A stretch of DNA of 46,328 bases from an uncultured Bacteroidales bacterium (GTDB lineage: Bacteria > Bacteroidota > Bacteroidia > Bacteroidales > UBA932). A program made the position numbers and the translations under genes. Shown here piece by piece: positions 1 through 8,014 of this stretch (positions within the stretch are counted from its first letter, which is position 1; the number at the start of each line of letters is the position of its first letter). The DNA lies in NCBI GenBank assembly GCA_900319375.1, contig ONOI01000007.1, positions 1-46,328 on the forward strand, read 5' to 3'. The notes beneath the pieces are model-generated. The model searched no databases, had not been told where the DNA came from, and worked only from the letters and a program-made list of their open reading frames with translations.

Positions 1-2
1 CG

Positions 3-125
3 GTGTTTTATGCAATATATGTGGTGGTCCCGGACAAGATGTGGCTGCGCCTCTCGGTAGGAACAATCCTTCTTGGGGGATACGGCGCCCTGATAGTAAT
101 GGATCTTAAAAAACGTAAAAGATGA
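3..125 (+). CDS. C-terminal tail of a membrane protein (5' end outside window)
   Basis: An open frame runs from the window edge to a TGA at 123-125. It encodes about 40 residues: a hydrophobic stretch, a short polar loop (PDKMWLR), a second hydrophobic stretch (TILLGGYGALIVM) and a basic tail (LKKRKR). This looks like the last one or two membrane helices of an inner-membrane protein with a positively charged cytoplasmic end. Its stop overlaps the start of the next gene in an ATGA junction, so the two are probably translationally coupled. Too little is visible to name a family. Confidence 0.6.
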   Translation: MFYAIYVVVPDKMWLRLSVGTILLGGYGALIVMDLKKRKR

Positions 126-817
126 AAAATATTTTTTTAATGACAGTTCTTGCCGGAGCGGCTCTCCTGTCTGTAGGATGCGGAGGCGGAGCGGCAAAGC
201 GCGCCGCCGCAGAGAAAGCGGCAGCCGAAGCGGCGGAAAAATCACAATTAGACTCTATGGCACAAGCAGAAAAGGCAATCAAAGTCAGCGAGCAGCTGGC
301 CAACCTCGCGGAGGAGCCCGTATTCGACATCATCACAACTATGGGCACCATCCGTATCAAGTTGTATTCAGACACCCCTAAACACAAAGCCAATTTCGCA
401 AAACTCGCCCTTGAGGGATTCTACGATGGAATTCTCTTCCACAGAATCATCAACGGCTTCATGATCCAGACAGGAGATCCTCTGACCAAAGACATGAACA
501 ACAAACACCTGTTCGGAACGGGAGGCCCCGGATACAATGTCCCTGCAGAGTTTGTCTCTGCCCACAGACACATCAAGGGAGCTCTTGCGGCAGCCCGTCG
601 CGGAGACGCCGCCAATCCCCTTAAGGAATCGAGCGGTTCTCAGTTTTACATCGTTCAGGACCCCCGTACCTGCGCTCAGCTTGACGGCGCCTATACCGTC
701 TTCGGAGAAACTATCGAGGGACTTGATGTCATTGACAAAATAGCCAGTGTAGAGACCGATCCTCGCGACTGCCCGATCAGCCCGGTAAAGATTGTAAAAA
801 TCGAACTTGTAAAATAA
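122..817 (+). CDS. Cyclophilin-type peptidyl-prolyl cis-trans isomerase, lipoprotein
   Basis: A 231-residue protein with a lipoprotein signal peptide: a hydrophobic core ending in LLSVGC, lipidated Cys at residue 20. An Ala/Lys/Glu-rich helical linker covers about residues 22-62, and a cyclophilin domain covers about 66-230. Hallmark segments are FHRIINGFMIQTGDP (106-120) and QFYIVQD (174-180), which form the proline-isomerase active site in this family. It should catalyse prolyl isomerisation of exported proteins in the periplasm or at a membrane surface. The start overlaps the stop of the upstream membrane protein (ATGA), implying one operon. It is a small single-domain cyclophilin with an unusual Ala-rich spacer after the lipid anchor. 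The family call is firm; the substrate is unknown. Confidence 0.93.
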   Translation: MKNIFLMTVLAGAALLSVGCGGGAAKRAAAEKAAAEAAEKSQLDSMAQAEKAIKVSEQLANLAEEPVFDIITTMGTIRIKLYSDTPKHKANFAKLALEGFYDGILFHRIINGFMIQTGDPLTKDMNNKHLFGTGGPGYNVPAEFVSAHRHIKGALAAARRGDAANPLKESSGSQFYIVQDPRTCAQLDGAYTVFGETIEGLDVIDKIASVETDPRDCPISPVKIVKIELVK

Positions 818-827
818 CTTGAAAAAT

Positions 828-860
828 AATTGCCGTGTCAGGATTTTTGGCACGGCAATT
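828..860 (-). terminator. Hairpin with U-rich tail on the minus strand
   Basis: A perfect 10-bp stem (AATTGCCGTG / CACGGCAATT) encloses a 13-base loop. Read on the minus strand it is followed by ATTTTTC, so it suits termination of hicA-hicB transcripts arriving from the right. On the plus strand the following bases are not U-rich. Confidence 0.6.
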
Positions 861-912
861 GTAATAAATGAAAACCGAATAGTTTTTTCATAGGTTAAAT
901 TTAGGTTAGAAT

Positions 913-949
913 AAATGCCGGTCCAGATGTGAAATCTCGACCGGCATTT
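913..949 (+). terminator. Hairpin with U-rich tail on the plus strand
   Basis: A perfect 11-bp stem (AAATGCCGGTC / GACCGGCATTT) with a 15-base loop. On the plus strand it is followed by a T-rich run (CTTGTTGTTATTGTTT), so it suits termination of the cyclophilin transcript. The tail runs into the 3' end of hicB. Between the two hairpins (861-912) only a short direct repeat TAGGTTA (891-897, 902-908) is seen. Confidence 0.6.
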
Positions 950-956
950 CTTGTTG

Positions 957-1376
957 TTATTGTTTCCAGGTAAGGTCTACAGAAGAAAGTTCCTTGGCAA
1001 AGGCTTTAAGATTCTGGCTGAATTTTAAGACGGTTGATTTTCTCGGCTTGGAAGTGCCGTTGATATAATGGCTCAATTGGCGCTGATTAATACCAGAAAT
1101 ACGTTCAAGCCCAGCAAGACTTAATGCGTATTCATAGTATTTAAGAAAAGAAGGGATATCATACGAGTAATTGAACTCTAGATCTTCTATTTGTCTTCCT
1201 TCTTCTTCAAAAATATCTCTCATTTCAGAATACGCTTCAAGCAGATCCTGTTTTGCTTCCTCAACGGTCCTTCCAAGTCCGTTCAAACCAAATTCCAACT
1301 CTGGGGCTTCCATCACTGCCGAATAGACATATTCCCCTTCGTTTACCCTTCCTATAATAACTTTTACTTGTTTCAT
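957..1376 (-). CDS. hicB: HicB-type antitoxin with C-terminal DNA-binding domain
   Basis: A 139-residue protein. The N-terminal half (about 1-70) has the HicB fold signature: a beta-rich start, a central L-x-G-x-G-x-T-V-E-E-A (32-40 region) and then an amphipathic helix (AYSEMRDIFEEEGRQIED). The C-terminal part (about 85-135) reads as an Xre-like helix-turn-helix (ISGINQRQLSHYINGTSKPRKST). In this family the N-domain neutralises the HicA RNase and the C-domain represses the operon promoter. It lies downstream of hicA with a 4-base ATGA overlap (1373-1376), the usual toxin-first arrangement. Autoregulation is inferred from the family, not shown by a visible operator. Confidence 0.9.
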   Translation of the reverse strand: MKQVKVIIGRVNEGEYVYSAVMEAPELEFGLNGLGRTVEEAKQDLLEAYSEMRDIFEEEGRQIEDLEFNYSYDIPSFLKYYEYALSLAGLERISGINQRQLSHYINGTSKPRKSTVLKFSQNLKAFAKELSSVDLTWKQ

Positions 1377-1561
1377 AATTGGATCCCTGACTGCTTAATA
1401 ATATCCTTTAATGTTCCGATATATACTTCTTCAGCGTCATGTCTCCCGACCGGAAATCTTCTGCCAGTAATAGGGCTATACCATATTTCGTGGTTCGAGC
1501 CCTGTCTAATAACGATACAACCTTGCCGGTAAAGGAGCCTTCGCAATTCACTATATTTCAC
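1373..1561 (-). CDS. hicA: HicA-type mRNA interferase toxin
   Basis: A 62-residue small basic protein of the HicA double-stranded RNA-binding-like fold. The family catalytic histidine sits in GSNHEIW (His24), following the usual N-terminal pattern S-x-E-L-x-x-L-L. It should cleave mRNA when freed from HicB. The start is a GTG at 1561, chosen because the reading matches the family N-terminus; there is no in-frame ATG nearby. A TACTTTTG box lies only two bases upstream of this GTG, so either the transcript starts within the codon region, translation begins at the TTG at residue 6, or the box is fortuitous. Length is normal for HicA (about 60-80 residues). Confidence 0.9.
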   Translation of the reverse strand: MKYSELRRLLYRQGCIVIRQGSNHEIWYSPITGRRFPVGRHDAEEVYIGTLKDIIKQSGIQL

Positions 1562-1606
1562 AGCAAAAGTATTAAAACTAATATTAATTTCAAAATATAA
1601 CCTGAA

Positions 1607-3151
1607 CTATCTCAAGATATTCTGTCTGTCGAGGAAGCGGTAGCCGGCGGCTTCGAGAAGGTTCCGGACCGAGATGTCCCTGGCGCCTTCGAGGTCGGCG
1701 ATAGTCCGGGCGACTTTGATTATACGGTAGTAGGCCCTCATAGAGAACTGCATTTTTACTACAAGCTGCTGCATCGTTTCCTGGCATTCGGGAGATAACT
1801 TACAGTAGCGTTCGATCTGACGGTTGTTCATCTCGGCGTTGCAGTTGATACCCTCTTCGGCGAAGCGCAGCCGTTGGATTTCGCGCGCTTTCAGGACCCT
1901 GGCGGCTACTTCAGCGGATGATTCGCGAGGATGAGAGGAGCGTTCCGCAATAGCAGTAGGAGATATACTGCGAACCGTTACCTGCAGGTCAATTCGGTCC
2001 ATTATAGGGCCGCTCAGGCGGGAAATGTACGTCAGGCGCTGAGTAGGAGTACAGGTACACCTGTCGCCCTCTCCATAGTAGCCGCAGGGGCAGGGGTTTG
2101 ATGCGGCAACCAAAGTGAAAGAAGCAGGATACTCCACCTTAGTCTTAAGGCGGGAAATAGTGACCTTGCGGTCTTCCAGCGGGCCGCGCAGGGCTTCGAC
2201 CGTGGACTTGGGCATGTGGGCGATTTCGTCGATAAAGAGAACTCCGGAGTGGGCCAGCGAGACCTCCCCGGGAAAGACTCCGTCGCCGCCTCCGCCTCCG
2301 ATGATGGCGGGCAGCGAAGCGCTGTAGTGCGGAGCACGGAAGGGGCGCGAGCGCATAAAGCCACATCGGAGGTTACCGCGGCCTGCGACGGAGTATATCT
2401 TGCTGGTAACGAGCGATTCTTCCATCGTCAGAGGCGGAAGGATTCCGGCCATGGCTTTCGCCAGCGAACTCTTACCCGAACCCGGGCTGCCGATCAGAAT
2501 CAGACAGTGTCCGCCAGCCGCAGCTATCTCCACCCCTCTCTTTGCATTTTCCTGGCCGATGATGTCGGCGAAATCCATCTCCGGCGCAGGCGCTTCTTCT
2601 TCAATCGGGACCGTCCCGGAAACGAGCAGCGACTCCGCCTCGGGAGAGCCGCTCAGGGCGAGGATCGCGTCTTTCATCGTCCGGACGCCGTAGACGCGTA
2701 TCCCCTCCAGCTGAGCGGCCTCCATCGCGGAGTCGTAGGGAAGGATACAGCCTTCGAAACCCTCTTGGCGCGCCAGCTCGGCCGTCGGCAATCCCCCGGG
2801 AACGCTTCTTACGGTAGCATCCAGACCCAGTTCGCCCATCAGCAGATAGCGACCAAGGTTCGGAAGGCTTTCCTGCTCTGAGGCCGCGATGATACCGATT
2901 GCGATCGGCAGGTCGTAGCCAGAACCGTTTTTGTGTGTGTCAGCGGGTGCGAGATTGATGACTATTTTCTTACCGGGAATCCGGTAGCCCTGGCTCTGAA
3001 GGGCTGTGACGGTCCTCAGAAGGCTCTCCTTCACGGCGACGTCTGCCAGACCGCAGAGGTGTACCCCGATCCCCAGCGAGATGTCGACCTCAACGGTCAC
3101 CCCTATAGCATCTATGCCTATACATTTAGCTCCATATACGTGTGTCAGCAT
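1607..3151 (-). CDS. comM: ComM/YifB-family Mg-chelatase-like AAA+ ATPase
   Basis: A 514-residue protein, the normal length for YifB/ComM. It has an N-terminal ChlI/Lon-C-like domain (about 20-170), then an AAA+ domain with Walker A GSPGSGKS (221-228) and Walker B GVLFIDE (303-309). A Cys cluster follows (C354, C356, C365, C367), then a C-terminal helical lid. ComM homologues are hexameric helicases that promote branch migration during integration of taken-up DNA, so a role in natural transformation or recombination is likely. It starts only a few bases from the tsaE promoter and is divergently transcribed. No TAnnTTTG box is evident just upstream of its own start. Confidence 0.95.
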   Translation of the reverse strand: MLTHVYGAKCIGIDAIGVTVEVDISLGIGVHLCGLADVAVKESLLRTVTALQSQGYRIPGKKIVINLAPADTHKNGSGYDLPIAIGIIAASEQESLPNLGRYLLMGELGLDATVRSVPGGLPTAELARQEGFEGCILPYDSAMEAAQLEGIRVYGVRTMKDAILALSGSPEAESLLVSGTVPIEEEAPAPEMDFADIIGQENAKRGVEIAAAGGHCLILIGSPGSGKSSLAKAMAGILPPLTMEESLVTSKIYSVAGRGNLRCGFMRSRPFRAPHYSASLPAIIGGGGGDGVFPGEVSLAHSGVLFIDEIAHMPKSTVEALRGPLEDRKVTISRLKTKVEYPASFTLVAASNPCPCGYYGEGDRCTCTPTQRLTYISRLSGPIMDRIDLQVTVRSISPTAIAERSSHPRESSAEVAARVLKAREIQRLRFAEEGINCNAEMNNRQIERYCKLSPECQETMQQLVVKMQFSMRAYYRIIKVARTIADLEGARDISVRNLLEAAGYRFLDRQNILR

Positions 3152-3159
3152 TTTTTCCT

Positions 3160-3167
3160 TATCTTTG
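3160..3167 (+). promoter_or_regulatory. TATCTTTG -7 element for tsaE
   Basis: Exact match to the Bacteroidota -7 consensus TAnnTTTG, 30 bases before the tsaE ATG and directly behind the divergent comM start. Confidence 0.65.
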
Positions 3168-3197
3168 CGTCGGCAAGAGTCAACCTGCCGCCCTGAA

Positions 3198-3623
3198 ATG
3201 AATCACGAAATCAAGATATCCAACCTGTCGGAGATAGGCTCCGCCGCAAGAGAGTTCCTCTCTCAGACCGCGGGACGCAACCTGATTGCCTTCTACGCGC
3301 CCATGGGAGCCGGAAAGACAACCTTCACTACCGCCATCTGCCATGAACTGGGAGTTCGCGACGATGCCGTCAGTTCTCCGACCTTCGCTATCGTGAACGA
3401 GTACCGCGCCTCGAACGGAGAGTCGGTTTATCACTTCGACTTCTACCGTATCGAGAAAGAATCGGAGGCCCTGGATATCGGCCTTTACGATTATCTCGAC
3501 AGCGGCTGTCTGTGTCTGATGGAATGGCCGGAGAATATCGAAGACTTGCTTCCTGAAGAGACGCTGAAGGTCAGCATCTCCGTTCTCGAAGACGGCTCCC
3601 GCCTGCTGCGCTGGGAAGACTAA
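3198..3623 (+). CDS. tsaE: TsaE, ATPase for tRNA threonylcarbamoyladenosine synthesis
   Basis: A 141-residue protein. The start is placed at the ATG at 3198 because homology begins with MNHEIKISNL; the frame stays open upstream but that part overlaps comM and the promoter. It carries a P-loop PMGAGKTT (35-42), a switch motif SSPTFAIVNEY (59-69) and a later W-x-E-like segment (MEWPE). These define the YjeE/TsaE family. The protein works with TsaB and TsaD to form t6A37 in ANN-decoding tRNAs. Its TAA stop overlaps the TAG stop of the convergent lipoprotein in the shared tetramer CTAA. Confidence 0.93.
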   Translation: MNHEIKISNLSEIGSAAREFLSQTAGRNLIAFYAPMGAGKTTFTTAICHELGVRDDAVSSPTFAIVNEYRASNGESVYHFDFYRIEKESEALDIGLYDYLDSGCLCLMEWPENIEDLLPEETLKVSISVLEDGSRLLRWED

Positions 3624-4837
3624 TCCTGCGCCTCGACATATATCCCCGTCAAATATCCATTGAAGTCCAGGGCCATCCGGGAGTTTCCTCTCTTCCATAT
3701 AAAAGGAGGCGAACCGTCTGTAGAACTGCAGGCAAGATAAATCTGTCCGCCGTACTGCATCGCACAGCGCACGCTCTCGAAGCGAACCCCTTCGATACGC
3801 TCTTCGCCCGCGCCTCCGAACCCGCAGACAGACAGTTGCTCCATATTCCGAGTAAAAGTTATGTGGACGGAAGGCTCGCAATCAAAGTAGTGATACGAGC
3901 CGCTCCCGCCGCCTTTAAGCCACTGTTCGTCTCCCTCACAAACCAGCTCGGCCGGCATTCCATATGCCTGGGCGACCATATTGACCACGACCTCGCATTC
4001 ACCTCCGGCCCCATACAGTTCCGCCGACCTGAATCCGAAACCAACCCTCCCTTCATACAGTATTTGCCTTTCTGAGCAAGACAGCACCCATCCGTCTCTG
4101 CTGCTCTCCAGGTACCATATCTCGCCCCCGGACACGGTCACGGCAAGAAGATTACCCCCGAAAGGGGAGGTGAGCGCGAAGTCGTCTCCGTCTTTTACCA
4201 GATAGCGAAGCGTTTTTCCTCCTACGCTTAGGGAGTAGTCGAAGTAGAGATGATCTTCATCCAAATACAACCGTCCCGGAATACCGCTTGTTTTAGAGAA
4301 CACCGCCTCCCCGTTTTTTCTCAGGGCGAAGCCGTCTCCCTCGCGACTGACCCCCAGCGTCCAGAGCCCGTCCTTCCGCCTGATCATCGTTCCTATATAC
4401 TCTCTGGCCTTAAAAGAAAACTCTCGGACCCCGTTCTTATAAACAACAGTTTCCTGTCCCTCGGTTAACGCAATAAACATATCAGACCCAATCAGGAAGT
4501 GTTTGTCTGCATCTACTGCATCAGCCCCAAGCGTATAATCAAAGAGCCTTAACCCGTCTTCGAACACTGCGAAAACTGGTGACTCAGAATCGGGGTTCTC
4601 CACCCCGCAGGCATATATTCTGGGAGGTATCTCCGGTTCCTCGAAGGCCGGGGGAGCAGCAAGAGAATCATTCAAGCCCAAAGAGTCTGACCCCGGTCCG
4701 GCAAAACTGCCCGCGACAGGAACGGTTTCTCTCTTAATATTGCGACACATAGGATCTCCGCGTCTGAGGCTGATAGCCCCCGGTCTGTCTGAGCAGGAAG
4801 CCAGGAAAAATAGCGATATAAGGATAAAGCGTTTCAT
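3620..4837 (-). CDS. Lipoprotein of unknown function
   Basis: The start is placed at the ATG at 4837, which gives a clean lipoprotein signal (MKRFILISLFFLASC, lipidated Cys15) and a 405-residue product. A further ATG-proximal extension (to 4882) would put polar residues ahead of the signal. After the signal comes a low-complexity, Pro/Ala/Ser/Glu-rich spacer. Then there is a series of short beta-type repeats with aromatic residues (such as GDGFALRKNGE, DGDDFALTSPFGG, DGWVLSCSERQ), suggesting a beta-propeller-like or repeated sheet domain on the cell surface. No catalytic motif is recognised and no family could be named. It is convergent with tsaE and shares its stop bases. Confidence 0.75.
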   Translation of the reverse strand: MKRFILISLFFLASCSDRPGAISLRRGDPMCRNIKRETVPVAGSFAGPGSDSLGLNDSLAAPPAFEEPEIPPRIYACGVENPDSESPVFAVFEDGLRLFDYTLGADAVDADKHFLIGSDMFIALTEGQETVVYKNGVREFSFKAREYIGTMIRRKDGLWTLGVSREGDGFALRKNGEAVFSKTSGIPGRLYLDEDHLYFDYSLSVGGKTLRYLVKDGDDFALTSPFGGNLLAVTVSGGEIWYLESSRDGWVLSCSERQILYEGRVGFGFRSAELYGAGGECEVVVNMVAQAYGMPAELVCEGDEQWLKGGGSGSYHYFDCEPSVHITFTRNMEQLSVCGFGGAGEERIEGVRFESVRCAMQYGGQIYLACSSTDGSPPFIWKRGNSRMALDFNGYLTGIYVEAQD

Positions 4838-4936
4838 AGCGTGAAAGTTCGTTTGGGACAAAGGAAAGCAAAGCTCCGTCACAGGACAAATCTTCCGTCA
4901 CATAAGTACATTTTTTTCAGAAAAGAATTTTTTTCA

Positions 4937-4944
4937 TACCTTTG
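4937..4944 (+). promoter_or_regulatory. TACCTTTG -7 element for the queuosine operon
   Basis: Exact TAnnTTTG element, 29 bases before the first riboswitch stem base. A T-rich tract lies upstream. Transcription would start near 4949-4951, leaving a leader of roughly 55 bases that contains the riboswitch candidate. Confidence 0.65.
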
Positions 4945-4973
4945 CCCCCGAGGAAAAGCCTAAGAGCTTTCCA

Positions 4974-5002
4974 AGTGTGCTTGGTACCACTATAAAAACA
5001 AG
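4974..5002 (+). ncRNA. Candidate preQ1-I riboswitch upstream of yhhQ-queF
   Basis: The leader can fold as a small H-type pseudoknot. P1 is AGTG (4974-4977) with CACT (4988-4991), closing a loop TGCTTGGTAC that ends in a C next to P1, as expected for the ligand-pairing cytosine. An A-rich tail ATAAAAACAAG (4992-5002) follows, whose CAAG (4999-5002) can pair with CTTG (4980-4983) in the loop to make P2. The tail lies 4 bases before the ATG at 5007, so ligand binding would hide the ribosome-binding region, which implies translational control. The downstream genes import and make queuosine precursors, matching the ligand. P1 is short (4 bp), so a covariance-model search would be decisive. Confidence 0.75.
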
Positions 5003-5006
5003 AGAA

Positions 5007-5702
5007 ATGAACAAAACAACCTATTCACCAATCTTTCTGGTGTTGGCAATCGTCTTCAACGTCTGCCTCATCACCTCCAATCTATTCGTCCCCAGACTCT
5101 GGCAGGTAGGATCGCTGCCGTTCCAGCTCCCTGGCGCCGTAATCCTTTTCCCGATCTCATACATCATCAACGACTGCCTAACAGAAGTCTATGGCTTCAG
5201 AAAGGCCCAGACGGTGATATGGACAGGATTTGCTATGTGTCTTTTCGTCACACTGGTCTCCCTGCTCGTCACCAATCTCCCCGCCCCGCTCTTCGAAGAC
5301 AGCAGGGAGATAGCCGCAAGCTTCGACCGTATCTTCGGCTTTGTCCCCAGGTCGATGGCCGGCTCGCTTCTGGCCTTCGTATTCGGATCTACCATGAACG
5401 CGTGGGTAATGTCTAAGATGAAAGTGGCCACCGGCGGCCGCGGCTTCGGCTTGCGCGCGATTCTCTCATCGCTCGCAGGCGAGCTTACCGACTCGCTTAT
5501 CTTCATGCCCATCGCTTTTGCCGGCATCCTTCCCGCAAAAGTGATCCTCACCATGATGCTGACCCAGGTGACTGCAAAGGTCCTTTATGAGATTATCATT
5601 CTTCCTGTCACAACCATCGTCGTACGCAAGCTCAAGCAGCGCGAGGGCATCGATACCTACGACAGAAACATTTCGTACAACCCCTTCAATCTCGCAGAAT
5701 AG
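5007..5702 (+). CDS. yhhQ: YhhQ/VUT-family queuosine precursor transporter
   Basis: A 231-residue integral membrane protein with about six hydrophobic segments, matching the YhhQ (ECF-like, vitamin-uptake-type) family of preQ0/preQ1 importers. Family-like features are the polar-charged [11 protein letters not shown] after the second helix and [14 protein letters not shown] in the fifth. The start is the ATG at 5007, not the GTG at 4977, because the upstream ten codons overlap the riboswitch fold. Two bases separate it from queF, so they form one operon for scavenging or making queuosine. It acts in the inner membrane. The exact substrate (preQ0, preQ1 or queuine) cannot be told from sequence. 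Confidence 0.93.
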   Translation: MNKTTYSPIFLVLAIVFNVCLITSNLFVPRLWQVGSLPFQLPGAVILFPISYIINDCLTEVYGFRKAQTVIWTGFAMCLFVTLVSLLVTNLPAPLFEDSREIAASFDRIFGFVPRSMAGSLLAFVFGSTMNAWVMSKMKVATGGRGFGLRAILSSLAGELTDSLIFMPIAFAGILPAKVILTMMLTQVTAKVLYEIIILPVTTIVVRKLKQREGIDTYDRNISYNPFNLAE

Positions 5703-5704
5703 CA

Positions 5705-6166
5705 ATGTCAAAAGAAAGAGAACGCGGGCAGCTCAGCGCCCTCGGCAACGCAACTGAATATACCTGGGAGTATGCTCCCAACCTTCTTGAGACTTTCGAT
5801 AACCTTCATCAGGACAACGACTACTGGGTAAGGTTCAACTGCCCCGAGTTTACTTCGCTCTGCCCGATCACCGGCCAGCCTGATTTCGCGGAAATCCGAA
5901 TCTCGTATATTCCGGACGTCAAGATGGTAGAGAGCAAGAGCCTTAAGCTGTACCTTTTCAGCTTCCGTAACCACGGCGATTTCCACGAAGACTGCGTCAA
6001 CAAGATTATGAAGGACCTCATCAAGCTGATGGATCCCAAGTATATCGAGGTAACCGGCCTGTTCACCCCTCGCGGAGGTATCTCCATCTTCCCTTACGCC
6101 AACTATGGCCGTCCGGGGACGAAGTACGAGAAACTCGCCGAGCAGCGTTTCGCTACCCACGAGTAG
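5705..6166 (+). CDS. queF: NADPH-dependent 7-cyano-7-deazaguanine reductase (QueF)
   Basis: A 153-residue short-type QueF of the tunnelling fold. The catalytic cysteine lies in [10 protein letters not shown] (Cys53, with Asp60), and the QueF signature [21 protein letters not shown] follows, including the conserved His/Glu used for substrate and NADPH binding. It reduces preQ0 to preQ1, the last free-base step before insertion into tRNA by Tgt. It is cotranscribed with the transporter and under the same riboswitch candidate. Length is typical of the unimodular QueF of Gram-positives and Bacteroidota. Confidence 0.97.
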   Translation: MSKERERGQLSALGNATEYTWEYAPNLLETFDNLHQDNDYWVRFNCPEFTSLCPITGQPDFAEIRISYIPDVKMVESKSLKLYLFSFRNHGDFHEDCVNKIMKDLIKLMDPKYIEVTGLFTPRGGISIFPYANYGRPGTKYEKLAEQRFATHE

Positions 6167-6187
6167 GTACCTCTCGAAGAAAAAGTG

Positions 6188-6195
6188 TATCTTTG
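6188..6195 (+). promoter_or_regulatory. TATCTTTG -7 element for the glycosyltransferase gene
   Basis: Exact TAnnTTTG element in the 50-base gap after queF, 21 bases before the ATG at 6217. Confidence 0.65.
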
Positions 6196-6216
6196 CCGCC
6201 GTAAAACTTTTAAACT

Positions 6217-7383
6217 ATGGCTGAAAATCTGAATATTGGTCTCTGCTGCGACGCTTTCCCGCCGGTAATGGACGGCGTTTCTGTCTGCGTGGAGAATTAT
6301 GCGTATTGGCTCCAGAAAAAGGTAGGAGGCGTAGGAGTTATTACCCCCAGCGTCCCCTCCGCCGATTATAGCAAGTGTGATTACGAAGTCCTGGGTTATC
6401 CCTCGATTCCGGTCCCGTTCCGCCACCCTTACGTCACCGGAATGGCCGAGATGGACCCGGTCTACCTGAGCCGGCTGCTCCAGCGTCAGTTCAAGCTGGT
6501 CCATGCCCACTGCCCGTTCAGCTCGGGCAAGGCGGCGCTTCGTATCGCGAAGGTCCAGAATATCCCTATCGTAGCTACCTTCCACTCCAAGTATCGCGAC
6601 GACTTCAAGCGCGTTATTAAGAGCGGGCTCGTGGTCGATGAGATCATTAAAACAATCGTTGCCTTCTATCAGCAGGTAGACGAAGTCTGGGTTCCTCAGG
6701 AATCAGTAAAGGAAGTAATCTACGACTATGGCTTCAAAGGCGACGTTGAGGTTGTAGACAACGGAAGCGACCTCGTTGCCGATTACTCAGACGAGTATTT
6801 TGCGAGCGTCCGTGATGAACTTGGAGTCGGAAGGGATGAATTCGTCCTTCTTTTCGTTGGCCAGCATATATGGGAGAAAGGAACCCGCTTCATAATCGAT
6901 ACCCTCGAAAAGATCAAGGACCTGCCCTTCAGGATGTTCTTCGTCGGGACCGGCTACGCTGCCGGCGATATGAAGAGAATGGTCCATGAAAAAGGCCTCG
7001 ACGACAAGACCACCTTCGTGGGAGTCCTTACAGACCGCGCCCAGATAAAGAAATACTACGCAGTGGCAGACCTGTTCCTATTCCCGTCGCTCTACGACAA
7101 CGCTCCGCTCGTTGTCCGCGAGGCCGCCGCGCTCCACACTCCGGCCGTGATGATAAAGGATTCTACCGCCAGCACCATCCTTCAGGATGGATTCAACGGC
7201 TTCCTAATCGAAAACAGCATCGAATCCTTTGAGAATACCCTGAGAGGCCTCGCCGCCGATCGCGACCATATCCGCCTCGCCGGCATCGAAGCCTCACACA
7301 CTATCGTTCGCAGTTGGGAAAATGTCGTAGATGAGGTCCTCACCCGCTACCGCGACCTGATTGCCCGCAAGAAATTGTTCTAA
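6217..7383 (+). CDS. GT4-family glycosyltransferase
   Basis: A 388-residue two-Rossmann-fold (GT-B) glycosyltransferase. The N-domain has the acceptor-side glycine loop (DAFPPVMDGVSV) and HAHCPFSSG; the C-domain starts near LLFVGQHIWEKGT. The donor-binding end carries the family E-x7-E-like motif within PSLYDNAPLVVREAAALHTP, as in retaining GT4 enzymes. It has no signal peptide, so it is cytoplasmic or membrane-associated. Likely substrates are a nucleotide sugar and a lipid or polysaccharide acceptor, but they cannot be read from sequence. It is monocistronic with its own promoter and faces the convergent protease operon. Confidence 0.9.
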   Translation: MAENLNIGLCCDAFPPVMDGVSVCVENYAYWLQKKVGGVGVITPSVPSADYSKCDYEVLGYPSIPVPFRHPYVTGMAEMDPVYLSRLLQRQFKLVHAHCPFSSGKAALRIAKVQNIPIVATFHSKYRDDFKRVIKSGLVVDEIIKTIVAFYQQVDEVWVPQESVKEVIYDYGFKGDVEVVDNGSDLVADYSDEYFASVRDELGVGRDEFVLLFVGQHIWEKGTRFIIDTLEKIKDLPFRMFFVGTGYAAGDMKRMVHEKGLDDKTTFVGVLTDRAQIKKYYAVADLFLFPSLYDNAPLVVREAAALHTPAVMIKDSTASTILQDGFNGFLIENSIESFENTLRGLAADRDHIRLAGIEASHTIVRSWENVVDEVLTRYRDLIARKKLF

Positions 7384-7396
7384 ACCAACGGTTGCG

Positions 7397-7996
7397 TCAG
7401 AACCGTTGACTGTATCGCAGAGTAAGAGTGGGGGTGTATAGCCCCTCGGGCCAACTATGTCGATAGATTGATCCTTCTTCTCTTGTTATTTCGACGTTAT
7501 GAACAATGCTATGCTGAATCAGGCATCCTATGGCCAGCGAGCGTTTTTTGTTAATGTTCCAACCAATTTGTGGCTCAATGAATAGCCCGCTGTAGGCCGT
7601 GTCTTTTAAATCACCGGGCAGTAATCCTTGGATGTATAAACCGATTAGTCCGATTGCATATCCAGCATCCACATTTGTGAAAAAATAGCCTGTACTATAA
7701 CCCAAGCGGACGAATAGTGGAACATCAAAATCCATACAGTAATTTTTCTTAGTCGCGGATCCATTTGTGGTGGTATACTGAAAACAAGGAAGGGCTATGC
7801 GCCATCCAATTCCAGCTCCAGCGTTTAAGTCCGCCCCGAGATCGTATTGAAGGACAAGAGTGGTGCCCACAGAGGTTAGGGGTCCCTTACCTAATCCATA
7901 TCCCAAATTATATTCTATGGAATAAGATAAGCGACTCTGGGCATATAGTGCCCCACACAACATACATAATATAATTATACATGCGGACTTCCTCAT
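7397..7996 (-). CDS. Secreted barrel-like protein, last gene of the protease operon
   Basis: A 199-residue protein with a signal peptide ending LYAQ (about 20 residues), then alternating polar/aromatic strands and a C-terminal ...LRYSQRF. A terminal Phe is typical of outer-membrane beta-barrels. Segments such as YNLGYGLGKG, GAGIGWRIALP and VRLGYSTGYFF look like successive membrane strands of an eight-strand barrel. No named family is recognised. It lies 18 bases after the preceding lipoprotein gene and closes the seven-gene operon that begins with the sigma factor at 12199. A role in export, anchoring or sensing for the protease is inference from context. Confidence 0.75.
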   Translation of the reverse strand: MRKSACIIILCMLCGALYAQSRLSYSIEYNLGYGLGKGPLTSVGTTLVLQYDLGADLNAGAGIGWRIALPCFQYTTTNGSATKKNYCMDFDVPLFVRLGYSTGYFFTNVDAGYAIGLIGLYIQGLLPGDLKDTAYSGLFIEPQIGWNINKKRSLAIGCLIQHSIVHNVEITREEGSIYRHSWPEGLYTPTLTLRYSQRF

Positions 7997-8014
7997 AATG
8001 TGGATCGTTGTGAC

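Noticed and set aside
3006-3197. Upstream extension of tsaE by 64 residues
   Set aside because: It overlaps the comM coding start and the TATCTTTG promoter, and TsaE homology begins at 3198.
4977-5006. GTG start for yhhQ giving ten extra residues
   Set aside because: The extension covers the riboswitch fold and is not a plausible transporter N-terminus; the ATG at 5007 is preferred.
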